A stretch of 16,439 nt of DNA from Candidatus Poribacteria bacterium. Lineage in GTDB: Bacteria > Poribacteria > DTPJ01 > WJIO01. Every line of letters starts with the position of its first letter. Position 1 is the first letter of the stretch. The notes beneath the pieces were generated by a model. It ran no database searches. It worked only from the letters and a program-made list of their open reading frames with translations, and was not told where the DNA came from. Positions 6,868-15,120 of the stretch are shown in pieces. The translations under genes and the position numbers were made by a program. The stretch is from the NCBI GenBank assembly GCA_014730235.1, contig WJIO01000330.1, positions 1 through 16,439 of the forward strand, read 5' to 3'.

Positions 6868-8475
6868 TCAACTCCACCCCGCTTTGGCCTTGCGTTCAAA
6901 CTGCTTTAAATACAGCTTTTCCAGTTGGCTGATAGTGTCTGCCTGTTCAGGTGATTTATCCTCCCGGAAGCCGGTAATTCTGGCGAATCTAAGGGCATAG
7001 CCGGACTTATAGTGGGGGCTTTTCTGAATCTCATTATAGGCTATCTCGGCCACGATATGAGGCTTTACATAAACTGTTGCGTCATCTTCGGAAATCTTCA
7101 GAGATTGAAGTCTTTCAGTCATTTCCAGGAACTGCTGGTCCGTTAAACCTTTAAAAGTCTTACCCACCAGCATATACTCCCCGGTTTCCTCGTTTCTCAC
7201 AGCCAGATGATAGTTAGAAAGCCATCCCTGCCTTCTCCCATGTCCCCATTCTCCGGCGATGATAACCACATCCAGGGTTTCCGATGGCTTTATCTTGAAC
7301 CACTTTTTCCCCCTTGCCCCTGGTGCATAATTGCTGGTTAATGATTTTGCCATTAAACCCTCATGTCCCGAATCCATAGCACTCTGTAGAAAAGCCTTAG
7401 CTTCTGCCGGATCTTCCGTTATTATTCGTTCTGCCATAAAATTTCCGCCGCTTATCTCTTTTAGCATACCCCATCGTTGTTGGTATGGTGAGTCTATAAG
7501 GGATTCCCCATTCAGATAGATCAGATCGAAAAGATAAAGCTTAACCGGAACTTCCTTCATGACACTTTCGATCTCATGAACCCTCTTGAAACGCCGCATC
7601 AATTCCTGGAATGGCATAGGTTTATCTCCTTCACCCACAGCAACCACTTCACCGTCCAGAATGGCCGTATCCGCTGAGATTGAATTTCTGGTTAGTTCCA
7701 CTATTTCCGGCAGACTTCCTGTAACATCACTTCTCTGACGGCTGAATACAGCCACTTCGTCGCCATTTTTATGTATCTGCACCCTTGCTCCGTCATATTT
7801 ATATTCCAGAACCGTCTTTCCGCTGTATTCAGCGAAAACCTCGTCAACGCTTTTAGCCAGTTGGGCCAGCATAGGCTCTACAGCACCCATAAGCCGTAAA
7901 TCTACAGCTAATAAAGCCTCTTTGCCTTCTACTATAGCAATTCTGGCTAACTCGCCTATATCCCCCAGGAACATGGCAGCCCTCTGAGTTTTCCTCAGGC
8001 CAGCATCAACAGCTTCGGATATAGCTTTAATCATTACACCATCAGCCACGCCGTGACGCATTTCACCGGCGATCATCTTCATCAGGTATTCCACTTCCTG
8101 AGGGTTAGAAAGGATGAATAGCTCTGTCAATAGATCGTCAATGCGCTTTCGCGAACCTTTGCCCGAAGTAGAGGCAATTTCAGCAAAATATTTATGAACG
8201 TCAATTATAGAAAGCGGGGGCCTATCTTCCAACTCACTTGATTCTTTTTCATCGGCAATACGCTTCATAACCCGATTTATGGTAGCACCACTTACATTTA
8301 GGGTTCTGGAATCGGTAGATGAAAAAATTTTACCCAATATCAACAAAACCGCCGTAGCTATTTCTTCTTCTATTAGTGTATTTAGAAATTCCCCTATAAA
8401 TTGAGATTTTTCGTTTTTCTTATTTGTTCCCTCTAATTTAACGCATAGTTCCACCAGCTTTGAAAATTCGGTCAT
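6868..8475 (-). CDS. ATP-dependent DNA ligase (archaeal/LigB type)
   Basis: A 535-aa protein that seals nicks in duplex DNA using ATP. Order: alpha-helical DNA-binding domain (1-195), ending in the MLAQLA segment (202-207); adenylation domain with motif I KYDGAR at 226-231, where K226 is the adenylated lysine; the motif II-like region SRQRSDVTGSLPEI; motif III ILDGEVVAV (272-280); IIIa LYLFDLIY (313-320); motif IV EGLMAKS (372-378); motif V KWFKIKP (391-397). The OB-fold domain follows and ends with LRFARITGFREDK (495-507). All catalytic motifs look intact. This three-domain form is the normal replicative ligase of archaea; in bacteria it accompanies NAD-dependent LigA and is accessory. The ATG follows the sulfatase TAA with no gap (TAAATG), and the stop is one base from the next ATG, so translation is coupled on both sides. 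Confidence 0.95.
   Translation of the reverse strand: MTEFSKLVELCVKLEGTNKKNEKSQFIGEFLNTLIEEEIATAVLLILGKIFSSTDSRTLNVSGATINRVMKRIADEKESSELEDRPPLSIIDVHKYFAEIASTSGKGSRKRIDDLLTELFILSNPQEVEYLMKMIAGEMRHGVADGVMIKAISEAVDAGLRKTQRAAMFLGDIGELARIAIVEGKEALLAVDLRLMGAVEPMLAQLAKSVDEVFAEYSGKTVLEYKYDGARVQIHKNGDEVAVFSRQRSDVTGSLPEIVELTRNSISADTAILDGEVVAVGEGDKPMPFQELMRRFKRVHEIESVMKEVPVKLYLFDLIYLNGESLIDSPYQQRWGMLKEISGGNFMAERIITEDPAEAKAFLQSAMDSGHEGLMAKSLTSNYAPGARGKKWFKIKPSETLDVVIIAGEWGHGRRQGWLSNYHLAVRNEETGEYMLVGKTFKGLTDQQFLEMTERLQSLKISEDDATVYVKPHIVAEIAYNEIQKSPHYKSGYALRFARITGFREDKSPEQADTISQLEKLYLKQFERKAKAGWS
6872..6878 (-). promoter_or_regulatory. Shine-Dalgarno deciding the DUF5591 start
   Basis: On the minus strand, GGTGGAG lies within the last codons of the ligase gene, 5 nt before ATG 6866. 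It argues for that start over the TTG at 6899, which has no such site, and for ribosomes reinitiating straight from the ligase stop (TGA-G-ATG). Confidence 0.75.
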
Positions 8476-9837
8476 TTAATTATCCTCACAAATTTCCTTT
8501 GGTCTGATTTCCGGTATTTCTTCTCCGGCTTTAACCATACATTTTTTCAATCTCTCTTCCATTTCCAAACGTATATCCCTGTATGCAGGATCTGCAACCA
8601 GGTTATTGCGTTCATGCGGATCAGCATCCAGATCATAGAGGTAATCTTCTATATACAGTTCGCTGTTGGGATCACTGCCTTTTTTGTGGGGTGCTCTTAC
8701 CGAATATTTCCAATTTTTTGTGCGTATTGCCCGTCCACATTGGCTCTCACTTATCTGTAAAAATACATCATCAGGCCAATCCTGCGCTGTATCATCCAGC
8801 AGACCCTGAAGAGGATTTCCTTTCATGGTTCCCGGTTTATCCAAACCTCCAGCAGTCATGATAGTCGGGGGTAAATCTATGAGGCTGACCATATCGTCAA
8901 CAACCTTACCGCCGGTAAATCCAGGGCCACAGATCACCATAGGAACATGTATGCAGGCATCATGACATGAGCGTTTATACTCACCATTTCGTGTCCTGAA
9001 ATGTGACCCGTGATCGCTGGTAAATATAAGTAATGTGTTATCAGCGATGCCAAGTTCATCCAATTTTGCCCTGATTCTTCCCAGATTGCTGTCAAGACTG
9101 TTACAACATCCAAGGTAATCCGGGAAATTTTCCCGCCAGTCACCTTCAGTGCCTACCAAATCCCCCGGAATCTTATAATCTGCCCATCTTTCCTTTGAAC
9201 CTTTAGGGCCTTCGTAACGGTTATGGTCGTTTTGATGGTGGGGTTCTATAAATGAAAGGAACAGGAAAAACGGCTTTCCCCCGCTTCTGGTATCCAGATA
9301 TTCAAGGGTCCAGTCGCCCAGCACATCAGCCCGATAACGTCCTTCAGGAAAATCACGACGTTCTATATCACCGGTAAACATGTGGCCATCGTAGCTGTGG
9401 CTCGTAAACTCCAACACATCTGAAGCCAACCAATAGTCTTTATAACCACCACGCCTCTCCGGTGGAACAGGTTTTGTTCGGAAATCATCAGGCCCATCTT
9501 TCGGCCCGCAAGAAGCCAGATGCCATTTGCCTATATAACTTGTCTCATAACCCGATTCACCCAGCCACTTGGGAACAGTGGGTTCATCAAGAGGAAGAAG
9601 CCTATTATTTGTGTAAACACCTATCTCTTCGGCATATTTACCTGTTTGCAGGCACGCCCTGGCCGGACCGCAGACCGGTTGACATGTAAAAGCCTTATCA
9701 AATTTTACCCCATCATCTGCCATCTTATCCAGATTCGGCGTTATAGGAAGTTCCTGACCATAACAGCCGCATGTATCCCATCGTTGTTGGTCAGTGAAAA
9801 AGAAAAGTATATTTGGTCTTTTATCCGTATCAGGCAT
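8476..9837 (-). CDS. Formylglycine-dependent sulfatase (arylsulfatase family)
   Basis: A 453-aa member of the alkaline-phosphatase superfamily that hydrolyses sulfate esters. Metal-binding FFTDQQRWDT (13-22) opens the fold. The maturation motif CGPARACLQTG (56-66) matches C-x-P-x-R-x4-TG, so C56 should become formylglycine. GKWHL (103-107) is the usual active-site lysine/histidine block. LLIFTSDHGSH (269-279) gives the Asp-His metal ligands, and GEYKRS…HVPM (285-300) the late lysine. The C-terminus has the typical YDLDADPHERNNL. No signal peptide is visible, so a cytoplasmic site is inferred, unlike most mucin or seaweed sulfatases. Start ATG 9837 has a strong AAGGGAG site. It is second in the operon, 23 nt after the dehydrogenase gene and directly abutting the ligase gene. 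The substrate is likely a sulfated sugar or similar, unproven. Confidence 0.93.
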   Translation of the reverse strand: MPDTDKRPNILFFFTDQQRWDTCGCYGQELPITPNLDKMADDGVKFDKAFTCQPVCGPARACLQTGKYAEEIGVYTNNRLLPLDEPTVPKWLGESGYETSYIGKWHLASCGPKDGPDDFRTKPVPPERRGGYKDYWLASDVLEFTSHSYDGHMFTGDIERRDFPEGRYRADVLGDWTLEYLDTRSGGKPFFLFLSFIEPHHQNDHNRYEGPKGSKERWADYKIPGDLVGTEGDWRENFPDYLGCCNSLDSNLGRIRAKLDELGIADNTLLIFTSDHGSHFRTRNGEYKRSCHDACIHVPMVICGPGFTGGKVVDDMVSLIDLPPTIMTAGGLDKPGTMKGNPLQGLLDDTAQDWPDDVFLQISESQCGRAIRTKNWKYSVRAPHKKGSDPNSELYIEDYLYDLDADPHERNNLVADPAYRDIRLEMEERLKKCMVKAGEEIPEIRPKEICEDN

Positions 9838-9860
9838 TTTTACTCCCTTCTTATTTCAAA

Positions 9861-10856
9861 TTATGCCATAGTAGCAAGCATATCATGTGTTACTTCGTAT
9901 GTCAGGGGTTTACCCTGTTCCCAGGCCTGGAATTCTTCGATTGCATAATCTGCCATACGAACTACTTCAGCCCCCATAGAACCCGCTATATGGGAAGTCA
10001 GGTTTACATTGGGCATGGTATATAAAGGTGAACCTTCCTCCGGCGGTTCCGGATATGTGACATCCAGAAGAGCGGTTAAATCTTCCCTTTCCTGGAATAC
10101 ACTGATAAGATCTTTTTCTACAATTGTAGCTCCCCGGCCTGTATTGATAAAAGTAGCGTTTGGGCGCATGACTGAAAAATGCTTTCCGGTAATTAAACCG
10201 ACAGTTTCCGGCACGTTGGCCAGATGGTTAGTAACCACAAAGCCTCTCTGAAAGGCTTCTTTTAAAGTTGATACTTTTTCAACGCCCATTTTGTCAGCAT
10301 CTTCTGGGCTGAGAAAAGGATCCCATACAATGATATCTAAAACAAAATTTGACAGTAATTTGATAAGAGTTTTACCGATCATTCCGGCTCCGAGTATTGC
10401 TACCGTTTCACCAAAATTACCAGGCCCACGATAAGCATGGTGACGCTCTTCCCGGGAGGTATGAGCGCGGGTGTTTTTGAAATATCCCTTATTGGATAAC
10501 AATATCTGGGCCAGGGCAAATTCTGCCACAGGTACTCCATTGGCCCCCCAGCCGCTCATAACTATAATATTTCTGTCCAACAGTGGGCCAGCAAAGCCTT
10601 TTACTGAACCTGCTGCATAAAACACAGCCTTTAATCCGGGAAGTATATTCAGTTGTTCGTCTGAAAGTTTGGGCATTCCCCATGTGGAAAACACCGCTTC
10701 GACATCCTTTAATCTTTCCTTATGCTGATTTATATTTTCGGATGTTATGATATGTGGATACAGGTGTGATATTTCTGCAATTTTTTCTTTCCTGCCCTTA
10801 TCATAAACCCGATTGATAGTATCAGGATTATTGCATATAAAAGCTGTCTTTTTCAT
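9861..10856 (-). CDS. D-2-hydroxyacid dehydrogenase (NAD-binding)
   Basis: A 331-aa protein of the D-isomer-specific 2-hydroxyacid dehydrogenase family, which interconverts 2-hydroxyacids and 2-oxoacids with NAD(P). The nucleotide-binding loop is AILGAGMIGK (153-162), and the acidic residue at the end of strand 2, D179 in VWDP, favours NAD over NADP. The catalytic triad is visible: R241 in NTGRGA, E270 in DVTYPEPP and H289 in LTSHIAGSMG. Length is normal. It is the first gene of the minus-strand operon, preceded by GGGGAT about 10 nt before ATG 10856. Beside a sulfatase and facing a mannosidase, a role in sugar-acid or side-product oxidation is plausible, but these enzymes cannot be assigned a substrate by sequence. 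Confidence 0.92.
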   Translation of the reverse strand: MKKTAFICNNPDTINRVYDKGRKEKIAEISHLYPHIITSENINQHKERLKDVEAVFSTWGMPKLSDEQLNILPGLKAVFYAAGSVKGFAGPLLDRNIIVMSGWGANGVPVAEFALAQILLSNKGYFKNTRAHTSREERHHAYRGPGNFGETVAILGAGMIGKTLIKLLSNFVLDIIVWDPFLSPEDADKMGVEKVSTLKEAFQRGFVVTNHLANVPETVGLITGKHFSVMRPNATFINTGRGATIVEKDLISVFQEREDLTALLDVTYPEPPEEGSPLYTMPNVNLTSHIAGSMGAEVVRMADYAIEEFQAWEQGKPLTYEVTHDMLATMA

Positions 10857-10911
10857 TTTTTATTATCCCCATCAGGTATTTAAAAAATTCAATATACTTT
10901 TGATTTACAAC

Positions 10912-10939
10912 AGTTTAACAAATATCCTGTTATTGTCAA
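10912..10939 (-). promoter_or_regulatory. Candidate sigma70 promoter for the dehydrogenase-sulfatase-ligase operon
   Basis: On the minus strand, a perfect -35 TTGACA (10939-10934), a 16-nt spacer and TAAACT as a 4-of-6 -10 box (10917-10912). The predicted leader before ATG 10856 is about 50 nt. The -10 is weak, which would suit an activated or low-level promoter. Confidence 0.45.
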
Positions 10940-10952
10940 TTAGAATTTGTTA
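10916..10952. repeat. 8-bp inverted repeat over the leftward promoter (possible operator)
   Basis: TAACAAAT (10916-10923) and ATTTGTTA (10945-10952) are exact reverse complements, with half-site centres 29 bp apart. The symmetry centre falls at the leftward -35 box. The AT-rich background makes chance possible; no regulator gene is in the window. Confidence 0.3.
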
Positions 10953-10967
10953 TTTTTCGTTGAATCC

Positions 10968-10996
10968 TTGACATAGTGTAATATTGAGTTTAAAAT
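10968..10996 (+). promoter_or_regulatory. Near-consensus sigma70 promoter for the DUF4438-mannosidase genes
   Basis: TTGACA (10968-10973, perfect), a 17-nt spacer and TAAAAT (10991-10996, 5 of 6). It predicts transcription from about 11003 and a leader of about 70 nt before ATG 11073. Its -35 and the leftward -35 are back to back, 28 bp apart. Confidence 0.7.
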
Positions 10997-11060
10997 AACT
11001 ATATCCCACAAATTTTAGGTGTCCAGGTTAAGATCATTTCAAGCGCGATTGTAATAAATG

Positions 11061-11065
11061 AAAGG
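11061..11065 (+). promoter_or_regulatory. Shine-Dalgarno deciding the DUF4438 start
   Basis: AAAGG lies 7 nt before ATG 11073 and downstream of the earlier ATG at 11058, which lacks a good site. This favours the shorter product. Confidence 0.6.
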
Positions 11066-11072
11066 TAAAAAA

Positions 11073-11939
11073 ATGATTAAAACAAACGTTGATAAGCTGG
11101 TCAGGGTTTCGGTTGCCGGTGAAATATCCAGCCCTAAAACTTCCCCATACAGAATTAGTGCTGATGGTCAACCATTAGTATTACCGGGTACTGGTGGAAT
11201 AACATATAATATCAGGGTTGGCGATTTGGCCACAGGCTGGCAGGCGGATCATGTTGAACCGTCGGTCAGCATGAAAAGCAAAGATGGGGGTCAGAACTCC
11301 GGTTTAAATACTCTGGCATGTGTGGGCAATGAAGCAGTTTTAGTTTCAGGGGATGCAAAAGGAGAAAAAGGTACAGTTACAGCCAAACATGGTGGTATAG
11401 AGCACATCCTGGTGGACTTTAAACCTGAAATTATGGAAAAGCTTCTAATAGGCGATAAAATACAAGTCAAAGCCTTTGGCGTCGGACTTAAACTGCTGGA
11501 TTTTCCTGAAATTAAGATAATGAATTTGTCACCGGAATTTCTGGAGAAAATTAATCCAGAAGTGCAGAATGATAAGCTGATTGTTCCGGTTACCCATAAA
11601 GTTCCAGCTAAGATTATGGGGTCTGGTCTTGGTGGTAATTCTGCTGACAGAGGTGATTATGATATTCAGTTGTTTGATGATGATTCTGTAAAAGAATATG
11701 GTCTGGATGACCTTCGATTTGGTGATCTGGTAGCGATTATGGATGCCGATAATTCCTACGGTGCAATATACAGAAAAGGCGCAGTTACTATAGGTATTAT
11801 CGCTCATAGCGACTGTGTAACAGCAGGTCACGGCCCGGGTGTAACCAGGTTATTCACATGCAAAACCGGAAAACTTTTACCAAAGATAGACCCGAATGCA
11901 AATATAGCTAAAATAATGGAACTTAGAGACGATATATAG
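11073..11939 (+). CDS. DUF4438 domain protein
   Basis: From ATG 11073 (favoured by its Shine-Dalgarno) this is 288 aa, beginning MIKTNVDKLVRVSVAGEI; starting at 11058 adds five residues. I recognise the whole-length pattern as DUF4438, a family with a known structural-genomics member in Thermotoga but no assigned function. Conserved blocks seen are LPGTGGITYNIRVGD, LNTLACVGNEA, KHGGIEHILVDF, VGLKLLDFPEIKIMNL, IMGSGLGG, DLVAIMDADNSYG and HSDCVTAGHGPGVT. The several H, D and G-rich loops (HGGIEH, DAD, HSD, GHGPG) look like a catalytic or metal site, which is inference. No signal peptide. It is first in a two-gene unit, 12 nt before the alpha-mannosidase, which links it to glycan breakdown. Confidence 0.85.
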   Translation: MIKTNVDKLVRVSVAGEISSPKTSPYRISADGQPLVLPGTGGITYNIRVGDLATGWQADHVEPSVSMKSKDGGQNSGLNTLACVGNEAVLVSGDAKGEKGTVTAKHGGIEHILVDFKPEIMEKLLIGDKIQVKAFGVGLKLLDFPEIKIMNLSPEFLEKINPEVQNDKLIVPVTHKVPAKIMGSGLGGNSADRGDYDIQLFDDDSVKEYGLDDLRFGDLVAIMDADNSYGAIYRKGAVTIGIIAHSDCVTAGHGPGVTRLFTCKTGKLLPKIDPNANIAKIMELRDDI

Positions 11940-11951
11940 AGGGAGATAGAT

Positions 11952-14900
11952 ATGCCTCATTTTGATGCAGAACGGCAGGTTGAAGGTCGACAGATAAATG
12001 ACAGACTAAAAGAAATACAATCAACTATATACAGCAGTCGTGTCCCCATTAACAACTGGGAGGCTGTTGTAACAGGAAAAAAACAGGGTCCAAGCGCGCC
12101 TCCGGAAACAGGCTGGAAACCTTTTGAAATCGGGTCATCATGGGGCGGCAAAGACGTTACCATGTGGTTTAAATCTGAGGTAGTTATACCTGAAGATATG
12201 GCCAGAAAAAAGGTGGCTTTGGTAGTGAGACCCGGCGGCGAATCCCTCATTTATGTCAATGGTAAGCCATGTCAGGGTTTGGATAGAAACAGGGAAGAAG
12301 TAGTTCTGCTGGAAAAAGCCGAAGGTAGTGAAAAATTTGAAATCCTGGTAGAATCCTACAGCAGTGCCCGATTTGACGAAAAGCATAATTTCCGACATGC
12401 AGATATAGTTACCATAAATCCCAATATATGGGAATTTTACTGGAATGCAAAGGTTGTCTTTGATGTAATACAGGTTTTGGAAAACGGCTCAGGACCTCAA
12501 CTTCGTATGCTGGATTTGCTGAATAACTGTATTAAACATGTGGACATTGACCATAAGGACAGGGAAAGCTACATGGAAACTATGGCCGAGACCAACAGAA
12601 TGCTGGAAGAAGGAATAAAAGAATTTCAGCACAGCTTTGGTTTTGGTTCGTTGCTTCTCTGCGGTCACTCCCATATTGATACCGCATGGCTATGGCCTTT
12701 AAGAGAAACCCATCGTAAATGTGGACGTACATTCTCCACAGTGCTTAATTACATGAAAGAATATCCCTATTATCATTTCAGCCAGAGTCAACCCCAGCTT
12801 TACGAATTCACTAAGAAATACTATCCCGATGTATATGAGGAAATTAGAAAGCGCGTAAACGAAGGCCTGTGGGAACCAGTAGGCGCAACATGGGTAGAAC
12901 AGGATAGCAACGTGTCATCAGGCGAATCCCTGGTACGACAGGTTCTCTATGGCAACAGGTTTTTCAGAAAGGAATTTGGCATCCATTCCCGAACATGCTG
13001 GCTGCCCGATGCCTTTGGTTTCTGCTGGTCGCTTCCGCAAATACTTAAAAAAGCTGGTGTTGATTTCTTTGCCACCACAAAAATTGACTGGAGTCAATAC
13101 AGCAAATTTCCATACAGCTTGTTTAACTGGCAGGGAATTGATGGTACTGAAATTCTTTCCATAATGCCGCCCCTCAACTACAACGGAAGTCTATCAGTAA
13201 AGGACTGCATAGCCCAGTGGGATCAGTTCAGACAGAAAGACCAGTGCGATGAAGTGCTTTACAGCTTCGGTTATGGTGACGGCGGCGGCGGGCCTACAAA
13301 GGAAATGCTGGAAACGGGAATAAGGTTGGAAAATATGGTGGGAGTTCCCAAATGTACCTTTGGTAAAATACAGGACTACTTTGACCGCATAGAAAAAGCT
13401 GTAGATGACGATAAACTACCGGTCTGGAACGGTGAACTTTATCTCGAATATCACAGGGCATGTCAGACTACTCAGGCAAGAACTAAGCGAAATAACCGTA
13501 AGAGCGAACTGCTTTATAGAAATGCCGAATTTCTTTCAGCTATGGCCATGCTGACGGGTGGGGATTATCCCCAGGAAAAACTTTACGAAGGCTGGAAGGT
13601 TATTCTGTGCAACCAGTTCCACGATATTCTCCCCGGCTCTTCCATAAACGAAGTCTACAAGGATGCCGATGAGGATTATTCACAGGTTTTGAAATCCGGT
13701 GAGGAAGTTGTAACACAGGCTGTTGGTTTCATGAGTCCAAAAATTAATACAACCGGAGAAGGTAAGGCCATTATAGTAGTAAACACCCTTTCATGGGATC
13801 GGGACGATATTGCAACTGCCAAAGTTCAGTTGGAAAGCGATAAATTCCGGATTCTAGATAAAGATGGTCAGGAAGTGCCATCTCAGATTGTTGGCAAAGA
13901 TGGTGATGAAACCGAGATAATCTTTGAAGCAAACAACATTCCATCCATGGGTTACAGCGTATATCATTTAGTAGAGGGTGAAAGCACTATTGAAGATGAT
14001 CCAGACTTAGCTGTATTGAGCCAAAGCATGGAAAATTCCCTGTATAGAATAGAGTTAAATAAAGACGGAGAGCTTTGCCGAATATATGATAAGATGGCAG
14101 ACAGGGAAGTGCTGCCGGAAGGTAGCTGTGGAAATGTCCTGCAATTCTTCGTTGATCGTCCTCACGCCCATGATGCCTGGGATATAGACTTTAACTTTGA
14201 GGAAAAACCTCTGCCACCGGCAAATCTGGAATCGGCAAAAGTCATAGAGACCGGACCTGTCCGAGCTACTGTTAGAATTATAAAAAAGACCGAAAAATCA
14301 ACTATAACCCAGAATATATCAATTTACAACAAAATCCCAAGAGTTGACTTTGCCACAGATGTTGACTGGTGGGAAAAGCATGTATTGATGAAAGTGGCTT
14401 TCCCTGTAGATGTTCTTTCGCCAAGAGCCACATATGAAATACAATTCGGCACAATAGAAAGACCGACTCACTTTAACACCAGTTGGGACAGGGCCAAGTT
14501 TGAAGTTCCAGCCCAGAAATGGACAGACCTATCAGAAGGTGATTACGGCTTGAGTATCTTAAACGACTGCAAATATGGTCATGATATTCATAACAACATA
14601 ATGCGTATATCTCTGCTGCGTTCTCCAACCAGCCCAGACCCAAAAGCCGACGAAGGCAAACACCAATTTGTTTACTCCCTGCATCCCCACAAAGGTGATT
14701 GGCGGAAAGCCGAAACCGTGCAGAGAGCTTATGAAATCAACAGCCCATTACTCACTTTAATAAGTGAACCCAGATACGGTGAATTACCAAAATCGGCTTC
14801 CTTTGTCTGTGTTGATAAAAAGCATGTGGTAATTGACACTATAAAGAAGGCTGAAGATAATGATGATATTATCTTACGCCTTTACGAGGCCTATGGACAG

Positions 14901-15062
14901 CGAGGGGAAATAAATATGGAATTTATCGCACCTCCCAAGGAAGTCGCAGAATGCAACCTTATGGAAGAGGGTGATGAGAAAATGAAAATAAGCGGAAGTA
15001 ATGTCTCATTCTACATAAAACCCTATGAAATAAGGACTTTCAAGGTTAAATTTGGATCGTAA
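11952..15062 (+). CDS. GH38 alpha-mannosidase (class II type)
   Basis: A 1036-aa retaining alpha-mannosidase. Residues 1-230 form the N-terminal beta-rich region typical of long class II (MAN2C1/ManB-like) members. The catalytic barrel begins at GHSHIDTAWLWP (238-249), where H241 and D243 are zinc ligands. The nucleophile is D353 in WLPDAFGF, also a zinc ligand, and H557 in QFHDILPGSSI is the fourth. GYGDGGGGP (440-448) and ELYLEYHRACQTTQART (495-511) are family hallmarks, and the C-terminal beta-sandwich domains are complete. No signal peptide, so it probably acts on imported oligosaccharides or internal glycans; no transporter is in the window. The ATG has a GGGAG site 6 nt upstream. It shares a transcript with the DUF4438 gene and ends before a strong hairpin. 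Confidence 0.96.
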   Translation: MPHFDAERQVEGRQINDRLKEIQSTIYSSRVPINNWEAVVTGKKQGPSAPPETGWKPFEIGSSWGGKDVTMWFKSEVVIPEDMARKKVALVVRPGGESLIYVNGKPCQGLDRNREEVVLLEKAEGSEKFEILVESYSSARFDEKHNFRHADIVTINPNIWEFYWNAKVVFDVIQVLENGSGPQLRMLDLLNNCIKHVDIDHKDRESYMETMAETNRMLEEGIKEFQHSFGFGSLLLCGHSHIDTAWLWPLRETHRKCGRTFSTVLNYMKEYPYYHFSQSQPQLYEFTKKYYPDVYEEIRKRVNEGLWEPVGATWVEQDSNVSSGESLVRQVLYGNRFFRKEFGIHSRTCWLPDAFGFCWSLPQILKKAGVDFFATTKIDWSQYSKFPYSLFNWQGIDGTEILSIMPPLNYNGSLSVKDCIAQWDQFRQKDQCDEVLYSFGYGDGGGGPTKEMLETGIRLENMVGVPKCTFGKIQDYFDRIEKAVDDDKLPVWNGELYLEYHRACQTTQARTKRNNRKSELLYRNAEFLSAMAMLTGGDYPQEKLYEGWKVILCNQFHDILPGSSINEVYKDADEDYSQVLKSGEEVVTQAVGFMSPKINTTGEGKAIIVVNTLSWDRDDIATAKVQLESDKFRILDKDGQEVPSQIVGKDGDETEIIFEANNIPSMGYSVYHLVEGESTIEDDPDLAVLSQSMENSLYRIELNKDGELCRIYDKMADREVLPEGSCGNVLQFFVDRPHAHDAWDIDFNFEEKPLPPANLESAKVIETGPVRATVRIIKKTEKSTITQNISIYNKIPRVDFATDVDWWEKHVLMKVAFPVDVLSPRATYEIQFGTIERPTHFNTSWDRAKFEVPAQKWTDLSEGDYGLSILNDCKYGHDIHNNIMRISLLRSPTSPDPKADEGKHQFVYSLHPHKGDWRKAETVQRAYEINSPLLTLISEPRYGELPKSASFVCVDKKHVVIDTIKKAEDNDDIILRLYEAYGQRGEINMEFIAPPKEVAECNLMEEGDEKMKISGSNVSFYIKPYEIRTFKVKFGS

Positions 15063-15076
15063 ATACCTTGAATAAA

Positions 15077-15120
15077 GATTGGGCATGCTAAGCATGCCCA
15101 ATCCATAAATATTTATTTTT
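15077..15120 (+). terminator. Hairpin terminator after the mannosidase gene
   Basis: A perfect 12-bp stem (15077-15088 with 15092-15103; left arm gattgggcatgc) with a TAA loop, 14 nt after the mannosidase stop, followed by an AT-rich tail ending in a T stretch (ATTTATTTTT). The T run is not immediate, so efficiency is uncertain. Confidence 0.75.

Noticed and set aside
6867-6899. N-terminal extension of the DUF5591 protein from TTG 6899
   Set aside because: The extension is the ligase C-terminus read in another frame, and the ATG at 6866 has its own strong ribosome-binding site.
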